Origin: Streptomyces atratus
GTDB lineage: Bacteria; Actinomycetota; Actinomycetes; Streptomycetales; Streptomycetaceae
DNA length: 64,000 nt
Reading direction: 5' to 3'
Assembly: GCF_014648655.1 (NCBI RefSeq)
Contig: NZ_BMRN01000001.1
Span: forward strand, 186,001 to 250,000
A program made the translations under genes and the position numbers. Under the pieces are notes generated by a model, which saw only the letters and a list, made by a program, of their open reading frames with translations, had not been told where the DNA came from and ran no database searches. Every line of letters begins with the position of its first letter. Positions within the stretch are counted from its first letter, which is position 1. Shown here one piece after another: positions 38,954-47,402 of this stretch.

Positions 38954-41386
38954 CTACGCCGCGGCCGGGATCCTCTCCTCGGGCCTGGCCGCGGAGGCCG
39001 GGGCGAGGGCGATCTCCAGCACCTGGCGGACGTCCGTCACCGGGTGGACCTCCAGGGTGTCCAGGACCTCGGCCGGGACATCGTCCAGATCGGCCTCGTT
39101 CCGCTTCGGGATCACCACGGTGGTGATCCCGGCCCGGTGCGCGGCCAGCAGCTTCTGCTTCAGGCCGCCGATCGGCAGCACCCGTCCGGTGAGCGAGACC
39201 TCACCGGTCATCGCCACATCCGTACGGACCAGCCGTCCGGAGAGCAGCGAGGCCAGTGCAGTCGTCATGGTGATGCCGGCGCTCGGGCCGTCCTTCGGGA
39301 CCGCGCCCGCCGGGAAGTGGATGTGCACGCCGCGGTCCTTCAGATCCGCGACCGGCAGCTCCAGCTCCGCGCCGTGCGACCGCAGGAAGCTCAGCGCGAT
39401 CTGCGCGGACTCCTTCATGACGTCGCCGAGCTGACCGGTGAGGGTCAGTCCGGACGCCCCGGTCTCCGGGTCGGCCAGCGACGCCTCCACGAACAGCACG
39501 TCACCACCGGCACCGGTCACCGCGAGTCCGGTGGCCACACCCGGCACCGCGGTGCGGCGCTCGGCCGGGTCCTGGGCGGACTCGGGGACGTGGTGCGGCC
39601 GGCCGATCAGACCGCGCAGATCCGCTTCGGTGACCGTGAACGGGAGTTCCCGGTCGCCCAGTTCGTGCTGGGCCGCGACCTTGCGGAGCAGCCGGGCGAC
39701 GGCCCGCTCCAGATTTCGTACGCCCGCTTCACGGGTGTACTCGCCGGCCAGCTTGCGCAGCGCGGACTCGTCGAGCGTCACCTCGTCCTTCTCCAGGCCG
39801 GCCCGCTCCAGCTGGCGCGGGAGCAGGTGGCCGCGGGCGATGACGACCTTCTCGTCCTCGGTGTAGCCATCGAGCCTGACCAGCTCCATACGGTCGAGCA
39901 GGGCCTCCGGGATGGCTTCGAGCACATTGGCCGTCGCCAGGAAGACGACATCGCTGAGGTCGAGTTCGACCTCCAGGTAGTGGTCGCGGAAGGTGTGGTT
40001 CTGCGCCGGGTCGAGAACTTCGAGGAGGGCGGCGGCCGGGTCGCCCCGGAAGTCGGAGCCGACCTTGTCGATCTCGTCGAGCAGGACGACCGGGTTCATC
40101 GAACCGGCCTCCTTGATGGCCCGGACGATACGTCCCGGCAGGGCACCGACGTAGGTACGCCGGTGGCCGCGGATCTCCGCCTCGTCCCGCACACCGCCGA
40201 GCGCGACGCGGACGAACTTGCGGCCCATGGCGTGCGCGACGGATTCACCGAGCGAGGTCTTGCCCACGCCCGGCGGACCCACCAGCGCCAGCACGGCACC
40301 GCCGCGCCGCCCGCCGACGACGCCGAGACCACGCTCGGAACGCCGCTTGCGTACCGCCAGGTACTCGGTGATCCGCTCCTTCACGTCCTGCAGGCCCGCG
40401 TGCTCGGCATCGAGGATCTCCTGGGCGCCGCGGATGTCGTAGGCGTCCTCGGTCCGCTCGGTCCACGGCAGTTCGAGGACGGTGTCGAGCCAGGTCCTGA
40501 TCCAGGAGCCCTCGGGGCTCTGGTCGGACGAGCGCTCCAGCTTGTCGACCTCCTTGAGGGCGGCCTCACGGACGTGCTCGGGAAGATCGGCGGCCTCGAC
40601 GCGGGCCCGGTAGTCGTCGGACTCGTCTGCGCCGGAACCAGGACCACCGTTGAGCTCGGAGAGCTCCTTCCGTACGGCTTCGAGCTGGCGCCGCAGCAGG
40701 AACTCGCGCTGCTGCTTGTCGACGCCCTCCTGGACGTCCTTGGCGATGGACTCGGCGACGTCCTGCTCGGCAAGGTGTTCACCGAGCCACTGGATGGCGA
40801 GCTTCAGCCGGGCTACCGCGTCCACGGTCTCCAGGAGCTGCACCTTCTGGGCAGTGGTGAGGAAGGGTGAGTAACCGGAATTGTCGGCGAGCGCGGAGAT
40901 GTCCTCGATCTGCTGGACCCGGTCCACGACCTGCCAGGCGCCGCGCTTCTTCAGCCAGCTGGTGGCGAGCGCCTTGTACTCCTTGACCAGCTCGGCGGCG
41001 GCTCCGGGGAGCGGATCGGGGACGACCGCGTCGATCTGTGTCCCTTCCACCCAGAGCGCGGCACCCGGTCCGCTGGTCCCGGCCCCGATCCGTACCCGGC
41101 CACGGCCGCGGATGAGCGCGCCCGGATCCCCGTCCGAAAGCCGTCCGACCTGTTCGATGGTGCCGATGACACCGGTGCCGGTGTACGTCCCGTCGATCCG
41201 CGGCACAAGAAGCACCTCGGGCTTGCCGCCGCCCTCGCGGGCTGCGGCCTGTGCGGCTTCCACGGCGGCGCGCACATCGGTGTCGGACAGGTCCAGAGGC
41301 ACCACCATCCCGGGCAGCACCACCTCGTCGTCGAGCGGCAGCACGGGCAGGGCGAGCGGAGTGACCGCATGGGACTCGGTAGCCAT
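38954..41386 (-). CDS. lon: ATP-dependent protease Lon
   Basis: 810 residues from ATG 41386, preceded by AAGGGGAG; an upstream ATG at 41407 lies inside the operator. Order: N-terminal LAN domain (residues 10-200), AAA+ module with GPPGVGKT and VVLLDEIDK, and the protease domain with the catalytic Ser in PKDGPSAGITM and Lys in GLKQKLLAA. Lon degrades misfolded and regulatory proteins. A HAIR operator sits 23 bp upstream, as reported for lon in Streptomyces lividans under HspR control, so heat should induce it. It converges with the deacetylase gene. Confidence 0.95.
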   Translation of the reverse strand: MATESHAVTPLALPVLPLDDEVVLPGMVVPLDLSDTDVRAAVEAAQAAAREGGGKPEVLLVPRIDGTYTGTGVIGTIEQVGRLSDGDPGALIRGRGRVRIGAGTSGPGAALWVEGTQIDAVVPDPLPGAAAELVKEYKALATSWLKKRGAWQVVDRVQQIEDISALADNSGYSPFLTTAQKVQLLETVDAVARLKLAIQWLGEHLAEQDVAESIAKDVQEGVDKQQREFLLRRQLEAVRKELSELNGGPGSGADESDDYRARVEAADLPEHVREAALKEVDKLERSSDQSPEGSWIRTWLDTVLELPWTERTEDAYDIRGAQEILDAEHAGLQDVKERITEYLAVRKRRSERGLGVVGGRRGGAVLALVGPPGVGKTSLGESVAHAMGRKFVRVALGGVRDEAEIRGHRRTYVGALPGRIVRAIKEAGSMNPVVLLDEIDKVGSDFRGDPAAALLEVLDPAQNHTFRDHYLEVELDLSDVVFLATANVLEAIPEALLDRMELVRLDGYTEDEKVVIARGHLLPRQLERAGLEKDEVTLDESALRKLAGEYTREAGVRNLERAVARLLRKVAAQHELGDRELPFTVTEADLRGLIGRPHHVPESAQDPAERRTAVPGVATGLAVTGAGGDVLFVEASLADPETGASGLTLTGQLGDVMKESAQIALSFLRSHGAELELPVADLKDRGVHIHFPAGAVPKDGPSAGITMTTALASLLSGRLVRTDVAMTGEVSLTGRVLPIGGLKQKLLAAHRAGITTVVIPKRNEADLDDVPAEVLDTLEVHPVTDVRQVLEIALAPASAARPEERIPAAA

Positions 41387-41408
41387 GATCTCCCCTTCGG
41401 CAGTCAAG

Positions 41409-41427
41409 TTGAGTTATGCAGACTCAA
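41409..41427 (-). promoter_or_regulatory. HAIR operator (HspR site) upstream of lon
   Basis: TTGAGT-N7-ACTCAA matches the core of the HspR inverted repeat (CTTGAGT-N7-ACTCAAG) except for the outermost base pair. It lies 23-41 bp upstream of the lon start codon. Confidence 0.8.
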
Positions 41428-41520
41428 TGCTCCTGAGCCGCCCATTGTTCCCCGGCGCATGTTCGCTGTGAGCGATCGACTGAATGCGCTCGCTCCGCAG
41501 CGCCCGGCCCGATCCGCCCT

Positions 41521-41849
41521 TTACGTAGCGGAGAACTCCGCAAGCGTCCGCTTTAATCCGACGGCGTTCCCGGCTTCGATCCGCCGGGGTTCCCGGCCCG
41601 AAAAGGCATTTGCCACCGCTCGTACGGTCTTCTCGTGACGGACATCGACGGCTTGCTCGCGCCCCATGACGAGCAGATGCGCGGAGCAGGCGAGAAGGCC
41701 CCCACACCCCCGACCATCGCTCCTGTGACCGCACCGGCCCGGCGCAGCAGCAGGGCGCCGGCGGACGGCCCCAGTTGGTGAGGGGCGCCGAGGTCGAACA
41801 GATCGCGCAGCAGCATCGCACCGACCCCGCCCAATGGCGTGAACCACAT
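41521..41849 (-). pseudogene. Frameshifted small membrane-type protein
   Basis: Two minus-strand frames in series look coding. The first (41849 to about 41700) reads MWFTPLGGVGAMLLRDLFDL... to VTGAMVGGVG; the second (about 41700 to 41521) reads LLACSAHLLVMGREQ... VRAVANAFSGREPRRIEAGN and ends EFSAT. Both have high third-position GC. Adding one G to the five-G run at 41699-41703 would join them into one protein of about 109 residues with a central hydrophobic stretch. I do not recognise the family. It could be a real pseudogene, a phase-variable tract or a sequencing error. No Shine-Dalgarno precedes ATG 41849, so the true start may differ. Confidence 0.45.
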
Positions 41850-41895
41850 GAGCCACGTGTGAACCGACTCGGGTCCGGTGCTCGATAGAGGGAGT

Positions 41896-42507
41896 GTGAG
41901 CCTGTTGCGCCCCTCGGGGGAGGACCGAAATGACGACGACGCGCTGCTGCGTGCCGTCGCGCAGGGGGATACGGCGGCCCTGGCGACGCTCTACGACCGG
42001 CACGCCGGCTGGCTGCTCGCCCGGCTGAGCAGACGGTGCGCGGATACCGAGACCGTGCGGGAAGTCCTTCAGGACACCTTCGTGACGGCCTGGCGCTCCG
42101 CCGGATCGCACCGCGGGGGGCAGATCGGCGGCTGGCTCTGGGTGATCGCCTCGCGCCGACTGGTGGACGCGCAGCGGGTCCACGCCCGCGCCGGTCTCGC
42201 CGCACAGGCCGAGGCCGAGCGGGCCGGGAGCAAGGAGTGGGCAGCCGCCGCGCCGTCCGCCGAGGATCGGGTGCTGGCCGGCCTGGAGTACGGGGATGTG
42301 GGCGCCGCACTCGACCGGATCTCGCCGGAGCTGCGCGAGGTCCTGCGCGCGACGGTCATCGACGGGCTGACGACCCGTGAGACGGCCCGGCTCCTGGACA
42401 TACCGGAAGGAACGGTCAAGACACGGGCGATGCGGGCCAGACGCGAGCTGCGCGCCGCGCTGGAACTGCTGGCACCGCAAGCCGGTCCGCTGGGAGGCAC
42501 GGCATGA
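41896..42507 (+). CDS. ECF-type RNA polymerase sigma factor
   Basis: 203 residues from GTG 41896; an in-frame GTG at 41878 is possible. Sigma region 2 is DALLRAVAQGDTAALATLYD and ETVREVLQDTFVTAWRSA; region 4 is LREVLRATVIDGLTTRETARLLDIPEGTVKTRAMRARREL (residues about 150-190, with the recognition helix IPEGTVKTR). GAGGGAG ends only one base before GTG 41896, too close for normal use, so a leaderless message is possible: TGAACC at 41860 and CTCGATAG at 41881 could be its own ECF-type promoter. The stop lies 15 bp before the anti-sigma ATG. Confidence 0.87.
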   Translation: MSLLRPSGEDRNDDDALLRAVAQGDTAALATLYDRHAGWLLARLSRRCADTETVREVLQDTFVTAWRSAGSHRGGQIGGWLWVIASRRLVDAQRVHARAGLAAQAEAERAGSKEWAAAAPSAEDRVLAGLEYGDVGAALDRISPELREVLRATVIDGLTTRETARLLDIPEGTVKTRAMRARRELRAALELLAPQAGPLGGTA

Positions 42508-42521
42508 GGGGAGGCGACGGC

Positions 42522-43460
42522 ATGACCCACTGGCATGTGGGTGGAGAGCTGGCCGAGCGGTACGCAGCCGGTTCGGTGGCGGAGACGGACGCCTGGTCCC
42601 TGGAGAAGCACGTGGAGACGTGCGGGGGGTGCGCGGCACGGGTCTCGGCGGCGGTACGGGCACGGCAGGAGGCGGTGGTGCTGCTGGACGGGGTGCGGGC
42701 GGGGGTGCTGGCCGCGGTGGCGGCGGGAGAGGCACCGGAGAGCGGGCCCGTCCGGAGCAACCAGGTCCGCTTCCTCGCGTCCGCAACCGGGGCCGTCCTG
42801 AACGGTCGCGTCCGCCTTCCCGGGTCCGCCACCCGCGCCGGGCGTCTGCTGTGGGCCGCCGGACCCGCGCTGCGCGGTGCGTGGCTGCTGGCGCTGGTGC
42901 TGGTGGCCGTGGGGGCCCTCGCTCTCGCGTACGGGGCCGGGCTCGGCGCGGCCACGCGGCCGCTGCTCCTCGTCATCGCGCCGGTGCTGCCGCTCGCCGG
43001 AGTCGTCGTCTCCTACGGACGGCACACGGACCCGCTGCACGAGATCACCGCCGCCACCCCGTCCGGCGGGCTGCGGCTGCTGCTGACCAGAACCGCCGCG
43101 GTGCTCGGCGTGAGCATCCCGGCACTCACCCTCGCCGGGGCCGCGCTTCCCGCGTCCGCCGCGGGGCCGGGCCCGGCGGCATGGCTGCTGCCGGGGCTGG
43201 CGATGACGCTGGCGGCGCTCGCCCTCGGTTCGTACGTCGGCTGCCGTACCGGCGCCTCGTCCGTCGCCGTGGCCTGGGCTGCCGCCGTGCTCCTCCCCGC
43301 CTTCGCCACCTCCCCCCTGGAGATCGGCAAGCCGGCGGCCGAGGCCGCGAAGTACTTCGCAGGGCCCGCCGCACAGGGCGGCTGGGCGGCCGGGGCGCTG
43401 GTGTGCGCCGCGCTGCTCGCCGCACGCCGTAGATCCTTCGACCATCTGGAGACGTTGTGA
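42522..43460 (+). CDS. Membrane anti-sigma factor with ZAS-type zinc finger
   Basis: 312 residues from ATG 42522, with GGGGAGG 7 bases upstream (ATG 42504, overlapping the sigma stop, is the alternative). The N-terminal anti-sigma domain has the zinc motif H-x3-C-x2-C in LEKHVETCGGCAAR. From about residue 110 on there are around six membrane helices (LLALVLVAVGALALAYGAG, LLLVIAPVLPLAGVVVSYG and others). Such proteins hold the ECF sigma at the membrane until a signal arrives. It is followed after 10 bp by the ABC transporter genes, so the transporter may be part of the same response. Confidence 0.82.
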   Translation: MTHWHVGGELAERYAAGSVAETDAWSLEKHVETCGGCAARVSAAVRARQEAVVLLDGVRAGVLAAVAAGEAPESGPVRSNQVRFLASATGAVLNGRVRLPGSATRAGRLLWAAGPALRGAWLLALVLVAVGALALAYGAGLGAATRPLLLVIAPVLPLAGVVVSYGRHTDPLHEITAATPSGGLRLLLTRTAAVLGVSIPALTLAGAALPASAAGPGPAAWLLPGLAMTLAALALGSYVGCRTGASSVAVAWAAAVLLPAFATSPLEIGKPAAEAAKYFAGPAAQGGWAAGALVCAALLAARRRSFDHLETL

Positions 43461-43470
43461 GCGTGAACGC

Positions 43471-44271
43471 ATGAGCAGCACCACAGCCATGAGCACGGTC
43501 ACGGTCAGGAAACTGACCGTGCGGCACCGCAGAACGGCCGTGCTCGACGCCGTCGACCTCGACTTCGCACCCGGTGTGCACGGGCTGCTCGGGCCTAACG
43601 GGGCGGGCAAGACCTCGCTGATCCGGGTGCTCGCGACGGTCGCCGCACCGTCCGGCGGCCAGGTGGAGCTGTTCGGCAGCGAGGTCGGCGCGAAGTCCGG
43701 CCACCGCAGCCGGGCGGCGGTCCGGCGCAGGCTCGGCTATCTGCCGCAGGAGTTCGGGTACTACCCGGGCTTCACCGTCCGCGAGTTCGTCGCCTATGTG
43801 GCCTGGCTCAAGGAGATGGACGCGGCGGCGGTGCCCGCGGCCGTGGAGCTTGCGGTGGCCCGGGTGGGTCTGGCGGACCGGATCGACGCCCGGGTGAAGA
43901 CCCTGTCGGGCGGGATGGTGCGGCGCGTCGGCATCGCCCAGGCGATCGTCAACGATCCGGACCTGCTGCTGCTCGACGAGCCGACCGCCGGTCTCGACCC
44001 GGAGCAGCGGGTCGAGTTCCGGGCGCTGATACGCGAGCTGGGCAGCACGTCCACCGTGATCGTCTCGACCCATCTGGTCGAGGATGTCGCCGCGGCCTGC
44101 ACCGATGTGACGCTGATCGAGGCGGGCCGGATCGCGTACCGGGGTACGACACAGGAGCTGACGGCCCTCGGCGGCGAGGACACCGGAGCGGACGGGCCGG
44201 ACGGCAACCCGATCGAGCGCGGCTACACCGCTGCGCTGCGGGCGCACCGGGCGGCGGTGGCACGCCGATGA
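43471..44271 (+). CDS. ABC transporter ATP-binding protein
   Basis: 266 residues. Walker A is GPNGAGKTS (41-49), the Q-loop is YLPQEFGYYPGF, the signature is LSGGMVRR and Walker B is LLLLDEPTAGLDP, followed by the switch His in STHLVED. It resembles the ATPases of drug- or peptide-type exporters with separate permeases. The stop overlaps the permease start by 4 bp (ATGA). Confidence 0.92.
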   Translation: MSSTTAMSTVTVRKLTVRHRRTAVLDAVDLDFAPGVHGLLGPNGAGKTSLIRVLATVAAPSGGQVELFGSEVGAKSGHRSRAAVRRRLGYLPQEFGYYPGFTVREFVAYVAWLKEMDAAAVPAAVELAVARVGLADRIDARVKTLSGGMVRRVGIAQAIVNDPDLLLLDEPTAGLDPEQRVEFRALIRELGSTSTVIVSTHLVEDVAAACTDVTLIEAGRIAYRGTTQELTALGGEDTGADGPDGNPIERGYTAALRAHRAAVARR

Positions 44272-45551
44272 CGAACCCGGCATACACCGCGCTGCGGGCC
44301 GAGCTCCGGCGCGGGCTCGCCCCCTGGACCGGGCCGGCCGTGGCCCTCACGCTCCTCGTTACGCTGTGGGGCAAGGCGCCCCAGTGGCAGGGCAGCTGGG
44401 GCGAGACCCAGAGCCAGCTGCACTCGGCGGCGGGGCTGCTCGCCTGTCCGCTCGTCGCCGCGGCCGCCTGCTGGCAGGGCGGCCGGGAGCATCGCCGCCG
44501 TACCGCGGAACTGCTGCTCTCGGTGCCGCGCAGCCGGCTCGCGCAGGCGACGACGGCCGCGACGCCGATCGCGCTGTGGGCGGCGGCCGGTTATCTGCTC
44601 GCGCTGGGCGTGGCGTTCGCGGCGACCGCCCCGTACACCGGGGCCGGCAGCCCGTCGGTCTCCATCGTCGCCACGGACCTCGGTTTCCTGCTGTCCGTCG
44701 GCTTCGTGGGGTTCGTCGTCGGCCGGTTGGTGCGGTGGCGGCTGATCGCCCCGGTGCTGGCGGTGTGCGCGTACGTCCTCCTGGGGTTCCCGGGCTATCT
44801 GAACTCGGAAGCCCGGTTCCTGAGCCCGGCCCAGGCGGTCGCGCTCGAAGTGTCCGTCCCGGTGTGGTGGTTCGCCCCGGTCCTGGTGGCATGGACGGGC
44901 GGCATCGCCGTCAGCGTGCTGCTCGCGTACGCGGCCCGGCGGCGCTACCTCGCGGTCGTGCCGCTGGTCCTGGCGATCGCGGCGGGAACGCTGGTCGTGC
45001 ACACGGGCGCGGACCTGTTCCGGGACGACCCGGCCATGGCCCGCAGGGTCTGCTCCGAGGCCGGCCCCGGCACCCCGCAGATCTGCGTGAACGCATCCGA
45101 CGCCCCGGTGCTGCCCCAGATGTCCCAGGCATTGGCGGGAATGTTCTCGCGGCTGGAGGGAGTCCCGGGCGCACCCACCAGATACGTGGACACGCAGTCC
45201 GGCCCGAAGGACGGCGAAGCCGGACTCGCATACGTGATGCGCGGCTGGGGCATCACACGGAACCGGCTGACCGATCCCCGCGGGTACGCCTCGGACACCG
45301 CCTTGACTCTGGTGAACCGCGACTGTCAGGCCGGCCCGCCCGGGAAGGACCGGAAGAAGGAGGCCGAACGCGTGGCACGCACGACCGACGCGGTCATCAG
45401 CTGGCTGACCGGCGAAGATTCGAAACGGTATGCGGATTCGCGCTATCTCGCCCACCTCAAGACCATGCCGGACGCCGACCGCAAGGTCTGGCTCGGCCGC
45501 TTCCTGGCCACCCCGCAGCGCTGCACGCCCGCGGAGGTCCCGGTCCTGTGA
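44268..45551 (+). CDS. ABC transporter permease-like membrane protein
   Basis: 427 residues with about six membrane helices in residues 20-255, then a soluble C-terminal part (residues 260-427) that contains several Cys (RRVCSEAGPGTPQICVNAS) and lies probably outside the cell. No catalytic motif is seen. Overlaps at both ends (4 bp each) tie it to the ATPase and to the next membrane protein. The large extracytoplasmic domain is unusual for a simple exporter and may be a sensor for the anti-sigma/sigma pair in the same operon. Confidence 0.75.
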   Translation: MTNPAYTALRAELRRGLAPWTGPAVALTLLVTLWGKAPQWQGSWGETQSQLHSAAGLLACPLVAAAACWQGGREHRRRTAELLLSVPRSRLAQATTAATPIALWAAAGYLLALGVAFAATAPYTGAGSPSVSIVATDLGFLLSVGFVGFVVGRLVRWRLIAPVLAVCAYVLLGFPGYLNSEARFLSPAQAVALEVSVPVWWFAPVLVAWTGGIAVSVLLAYAARRRYLAVVPLVLAIAAGTLVVHTGADLFRDDPAMARRVCSEAGPGTPQICVNASDAPVLPQMSQALAGMFSRLEGVPGAPTRYVDTQSGPKDGEAGLAYVMRGWGITRNRLTDPRGYASDTALTLVNRDCQAGPPGKDRKKEAERVARTTDAVISWLTGEDSKRYADSRYLAHLKTMPDADRKVWLGRFLATPQRCTPAEVPVL

Positions 45552-46171
45552 ACCACCGGCCGACCTACACCGCACTCCCCCGCCTCTATATCCGCTCCCG
45601 CGCCCTCCCCCTCACCGTCGCCACCCTGACCTGCATCGCCCTCGTCGCCGCCTGGGCGGCCCACTGGCTGCAGGACCAGCCGTACTTCGACCACACCGCC
45701 CGTGTCCCGGTCATCGTGCTGGCCCCGCTGCTCGCCTCCGCCACGATCGGCACCAGCCTGCACGCGCACAGCGACGAGCTGGACCGAACCGCCGTACGCC
45801 GCTGGTGGCCGCGTCGGCTGCTGCATCTGCTGGTCCTGACCGTGCTGACGGCCGGAGCACTCGCGTCGGCGGTCCCGGGGCACCCGGAGGCGTTCGGCGC
45901 ACCGGGCATGGTGCGCAATGTGCTCGGCGCGACCGGGGTGGCCACGGCCTCCGCCGCCCTGATCGGTGCCAGGCTGAGCTGGCTGCCGATGACGGTCTAC
46001 GGCGGCGCCGTCTATCTGGCGGCGCCCCACAACCCGGGCGGCGCAGCGGCGGTGTGGGCCTGGCCGATGCAGCCGGGTCCGCAGAGTGCGGCGTGGGCGG
46101 TGGCCCTGACGGCATACGTGATCGGGGCGACCCTCCTCGCGGTGCGCGGCGCACGCCCGGAGAGCGCGTGA
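45548..46171 (+). CDS. Membrane protein, last gene of the sigma/ABC operon
   Basis: 207 residues from GTG 45548, overlapping the previous stop by 4 bp. About five to six hydrophobic helices (LTVATLTCIALVAAWAAHWL, VPVIVLAPLLASATIGTSL and others); a second permease subunit is likely. The C-terminus ARPESA and its stop codon are encoded by the first unit of a 32-bp tandem repeat that continues downstream. Confidence 0.72.
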   Translation: MNHRPTYTALPRLYIRSRALPLTVATLTCIALVAAWAAHWLQDQPYFDHTARVPVIVLAPLLASATIGTSLHAHSDELDRTAVRRWWPRRLLHLLVLTVLTAGALASAVPGHPEAFGAPGMVRNVLGATGVATASAALIGARLSWLPMTVYGGAVYLAAPHNPGGAAAVWAWPMQPGPQSAAWAVALTAYVIGATLLAVRGARPESA

Positions 46172-46340
46172 CTCTCAACGGCGCACGCCCGGAGAGCGCG
46201 TGACTCTCGACGGCGCACGCCCGGAGAGCGCGTGACTCTCGACGGCGCACGCCCGGAGAACGTGTGACTCTCGACGGCGCAAGCCCGGAGAGCGCGTAGC
46301 CCTGGACGCTGCGCGCCCCCAGAGCGCGTAACTCTCGTCC
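46148..46340 (+). repeat. 32-bp tandem repeat, about six units
   Basis: Units begin at 46148, 46180, 46212, 46244, 46276 and a degenerate one near 46308. The first four are nearly identical; the last two decay. The core of each is GGCGCACGCCCGGAGAGCGC followed by GTGACTCTC. Each unit contains GAGAG-N7-CTCTC, a small hairpin. The first unit supplies the C-terminal codons and stop of the membrane protein. The stretch 46341-46486 that follows holds no gene. Confidence 0.85.
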
Positions 46341-46486
46341 GTCGCACGCCCCGGGTCGCGCAACGGTGGATGCTCCCCCGGACGGATCGAATGGATCGGG
46401 CGGATCCGGCAATCCGCTGGCCTTCGGCCGCGTCGAGCGGCCAGGATGGCGGTGACCGTGTCCGCCATCCACCGGAGACCCGCACC

Positions 46487-47179
46487 ATGCCCGACATCCA
46501 CGGCCCCGACACACTCGCCCCCGTCACACTCGACCGCCGCGAAGGGCCTTACGGCGAGGTCGTTCTGCGGGAGCGGGGGGACGACTTCGAGATCATCGCC
46601 AACGGGTGCTTTCTGATGGACACCTCCGACGGGCGTTCCGAGCGGCTGCTGATCGACGCGGCACTGGCCGCGCTGCCCGCCGACCGGGAGGCACCGGCGG
46701 TGCTCATCGGGGGTCTCGGGGTGGGGTTCTCGCTCGTCCGGGCCGCCGCCGAGCCGAGGTGGGGGCGGATCACCGTCGTCGAGCGGGAGCAGGCGATCGT
46801 GGACTGGCATCTGGAGGGGCCGCTGGCCGGGATCTCCGGTGCGTCGCTCGCCGATCCGCGGACCGCGATCCTGACGACGGATCTCGTCGCGTACCTGCGT
46901 ACGACTACGGACCGTTACGACGCCCTGTGCCTGGACATCGACAACGGACCGGACTGGACCGTCACCGAGGACAACACGAGCCTGTACTCCCCTGCCGGTC
47001 TGGCGGACTGCCGGGAGCGGCTGACACCGGGTGGCGTTCTCGCGGTGTGGTCCGCACAACCGTCCGCGGAGTTCGAACAGGCTTTGCGGAATGCCGGATT
47101 CAGCGGGGTTAGGACGGAAGAGGTCAGTGTTGCCCGAGGTGTTCCCGACGTGGTGCATCTCGCACTTCGGACACGCTGA
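46487..47179 (+). CDS. Spermidine-synthase-fold (class I methyltransferase-like) protein
   Basis: 230 residues. The Rossmann core shows VLIGGLGVGFSLVRA (motif I), ITVVEREQAIVDWH (motif II) and YDALCLDIDNGPDW (post-motif with acidic residues), then GGVLAVWSAQPS. This pattern is typical of spermidine/spermine synthase-like proteins, though the polyamine-site residues cannot be judged here. ATG 46487 has CCGGAGACC upstream. It lies alone between the repeat array and a hairpin terminator. Confidence 0.75.
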   Translation: MPDIHGPDTLAPVTLDRREGPYGEVVLRERGDDFEIIANGCFLMDTSDGRSERLLIDAALAALPADREAPAVLIGGLGVGFSLVRAAAEPRWGRITVVEREQAIVDWHLEGPLAGISGASLADPRTAILTTDLVAYLRTTTDRYDALCLDIDNGPDWTVTEDNTSLYSPAGLADCRERLTPGGVLAVWSAQPSAEFEQALRNAGFSGVRTEEVSVARGVPDVVHLALRTR

Positions 47180-47188
47180 GAGCCCCCA

Positions 47189-47216
47189 CCGGGTGTCCGT
47201 GACCCCGGACGCCCGG
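47189..47216 (+). terminator. Hairpin after the spermidine-synthase-like gene
   Basis: CCGGGTGTCCG and CGGACGCCCGG pair over 11 bp with one G-U pair and a 6-nt loop, 10 bp after the stop. Confidence 0.55.
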
Positions 47217-47402
47217 GGGCCAAGCGCCACAAGGCCGACACTCCGCCACCTCATCGCGCCAAAGCCGTTACACCCTGCGTAGCCGAGAGCAGTCCGCTGC
47301 CTTTACGCTGCTGACCGGTAACGGGGATCACCCACGAAATCCACAAGCGAAGACCGTGCGTCCGGGGGCATGGCCCCCGTGAGAGCGGGCAGGGGCGGGG
47401 CG

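Noticed and set aside
46148..46340. Tandem array considered as a CRISPR
   Set aside because: The units abut with no unique spacers and no cas genes are near.
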